This document shows, piece after piece, positions 63,082-64,000 of a stretch of 64,000 bases of DNA; the first letter of the stretch is position 1, and each line of letters starts with the position of its first letter. The stretch comes from Rhizobium mesoamericanum STM3625 (GTDB lineage Bacteria; Pseudomonadota; Alphaproteobacteria; Rhizobiales; Rhizobiaceae), in the NCBI RefSeq assembly GCF_000312665.1, contig NZ_HF536772.1, positions 323,664 through 387,663 of the forward strand. Reading direction: 5' to 3'. The notes beneath the pieces are model-generated. The model was not told where the DNA came from and did no database searches. It saw nothing but the letters and a program-made list of their open reading frames with translations. Made by a program: the position numbers and the translations under genes.

Positions 63082-64000
63082 ATGCGGACTCGATCGATCT
63101 TCACCAACTTATCTTTTGCAGTTACGGTGGGGGTCGCGACCTATCTGACAGCGAGCCAGTTTGATAGCGGTGTGCGCCGCACAGCCGGCAAAGTTCACGG
63201 AACGTCGCGATCCAAGCAAGCTTCAGAGACTTATAAGTTGCATGGAATTAAAGTTGCGCGATGGCTGCCAATATTGAGCCAAACATTTGTAAGCACGCGG
63301 GATGACCGCATCTTGTCAGTCGCCGCTGGCGTGACATTCTACGGATTGCTGGCACTCTTTCCTACCATCGCGGCAATCCTGTCGGTCTACGGGTTGATTG
63401 CAGAATCCCAACAATTGACCGAGGTATTAAGGGCGGTCGACGGAGCTCTGCCGACCGCTGGGGTTGAATTCCTGCGCAAAAGAATTGAGCGTATCGGCAA
63501 CGACCAAGAGTCAACGCTTAGCTTTGCGCTTATCATCTCTGTAGTGTTGGCGCTCTGGAGTGCCAATAGGGGTATGAAGGCGCTATTTGAGGGGTTGAAC
63601 GTCGCCTATGGCGCGATTGAGAGGCGAACTCTCCTTCGACTGAATATCATTTCTATGATTTTCACGGTCGGGCTATTCTTTTTTTTGATAGTTGCAATCC
63701 TTGGCGTCGCGGCCGTCCCGCTTATGCTCAACGTCGACGAGCTTGACGGGACAGATTTTTTGTTGGTCTGGATTGGGCGTTGGCCCGTTGTATTTTTCAT
63801 ACTGTTGATGAGCTTAGAGGTTCTCTACAAATTTGGCCCAAGTCCGACAGGTACTCGTTGGGCGTGGATTAGCCCAGGCGCGCTTCTCGCCAGTCTAGTT
63901 TGGCTGCTCGGATCATTTCTATTTTCGACTTTCTTGGCGAACTTTCAGGACTACGACAGAACATTTGGCACGCTTGGCGCGGTCGACATCCTGCTTGTCT
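63082..64000 (+). CDS. YihY/BrkB-family membrane protein (3' end outside window)
   Basis: Inner-membrane protein, at least 306 residues, running off the window. The ATG at 63082 follows GGGAG by 7 bases. The N-terminus is hydrophobic (FAVTVGVATYLTASQF), then the YihY/BrkB core: DDRILSVAAGVTFYGLLALF, PTIAAILSVYGLI, VVLALWSANRGMKALFEGLN, VAYGAIERRTLLRLNIISMI, LYKFGPSPTGTRWAWISPGA and FANFQDYDRTFGTLG-like ending. The family was once misnamed ribonuclease BN; its function is unclear, perhaps envelope transport. Codon use is AT-richer than the rest of the window (poly-T stretch near 63670), suggesting recent acquisition. Confidence 0.9.
   Translation, partial: MRTRSIFTNLSFAVTVGVATYLTASQFDSGVRRTAGKVHGTSRSKQASETYKLHGIKVARWLPILSQTFVSTRDDRILSVAAGVTFYGLLALFPTIAAILSVYGLIAESQQLTEVLRAVDGALPTAGVEFLRKRIERIGNDQESTLSFALIISVVLALWSANRGMKALFEGLNVAYGAIERRTLLRLNIISMIFTVGLFFFLIVAILGVAAVPLMLNVDELDGTDFLLVWIGRWPVVFFILLMSLEVLYKFGPSPTGTRWAWISPGALLASLVWLLGSFLFSTFLANFQDYDRTFGTLGAVDILLV

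Overview
The window looks like chromosomal (or chromid) DNA of a Rhizobiaceae bacterium, most likely the Rhizobium/Sinorhizobium group. The support is high GC with strong C/G third-position bias, dense short operons with GGAGG-type ribosome sites, several ABC importers with sugar-responsive regulators (LysR, two SorC, RpiR, LacI), a smo/mtl-type polyol operon, DUF2244 beside nth, and palindromic intergenic elements of the kind common in rhizobia. No rRNA, tRNA, CRISPR array, insertion sequence, phage or integrase gene was recognised. The species cannot be fixed from the sequence alone.

Layout. 1-840: 3' part of lysS. 906-8987: a membrane-anchored unknown, a LysR regulator, and a putrescine/polyamine-type module matching E. 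coli ydcSTUV-patD (binding protein, ATPase, two permeases, aminobutyraldehyde dehydrogenase), closed by a secreted NTF2-like protein. 9133-11828: two small membrane proteins, then a divergent SDR/amidohydrolase pair resembling L-fucose-type catabolism. 11883-18927: transaldolase, a SorC regulator with nearby palindromes, a secreted unknown, an Ada-like DNA repair protein, DUF2244, endonuclease III, a CysZ-like protein and an RpiR regulator. 19084-28286: polyol uptake and catabolism operon (smoEFGK, mtlK, HAD phosphatase, FGGY kinase) with its own SorC regulator and TTGCTCA/TGAGCAA operators. 28515-31496: a two-component system and a ROK sugar kinase. 31542-36561: tetR-MFP-RND efflux operon headed by a large palindromic operator over the -10 box.

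36788-45239: OsmC, a cyclase-domain protein, and a LacI regulator divergent from a four-gene set (PhyH-type oxygenase, SDR, SMP-30 lactonase, GH2 glycosidase). This is the least explained catabolic locus and the best candidate here for an undescribed pathway. 45279-48341: small lipoprotein, L,D-transpeptidase, a glycine-betaine-type binding protein without its transporter, an alpha/beta hydrolase and a 65-residue protein. 48720-53667 and up to 54018: a membrane TolB-N/TPR protein, a small unknown, and a three-gene unit with DUF2950 and DUF3300 proteins, the latter with an Arg-Gly repeat tail. 54457-62857: an envelope and ion-homeostasis cluster (YiaW/YiaV-like pair, SulP transporter, PPK2, AI-2E exporter family, VIT-like protein, dCache-HAMP adenylate cyclase). 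63082-64000: a YihY/BrkB membrane protein cut by the window edge and visibly more AT-rich than its neighbours.

Together the genes describe a soil or plant-associated scavenger: polyamine and polyol import feeding central metabolism (transaldolase, ribulokinase-like and mannitol dehydrogenase steps), local repressors with visible operators, and stress functions (efflux, OsmC, DNA repair, polyphosphate, cyclic nucleotide signalling). Function calls rest on motif and family recognition from the translated sequence; no database search was run.
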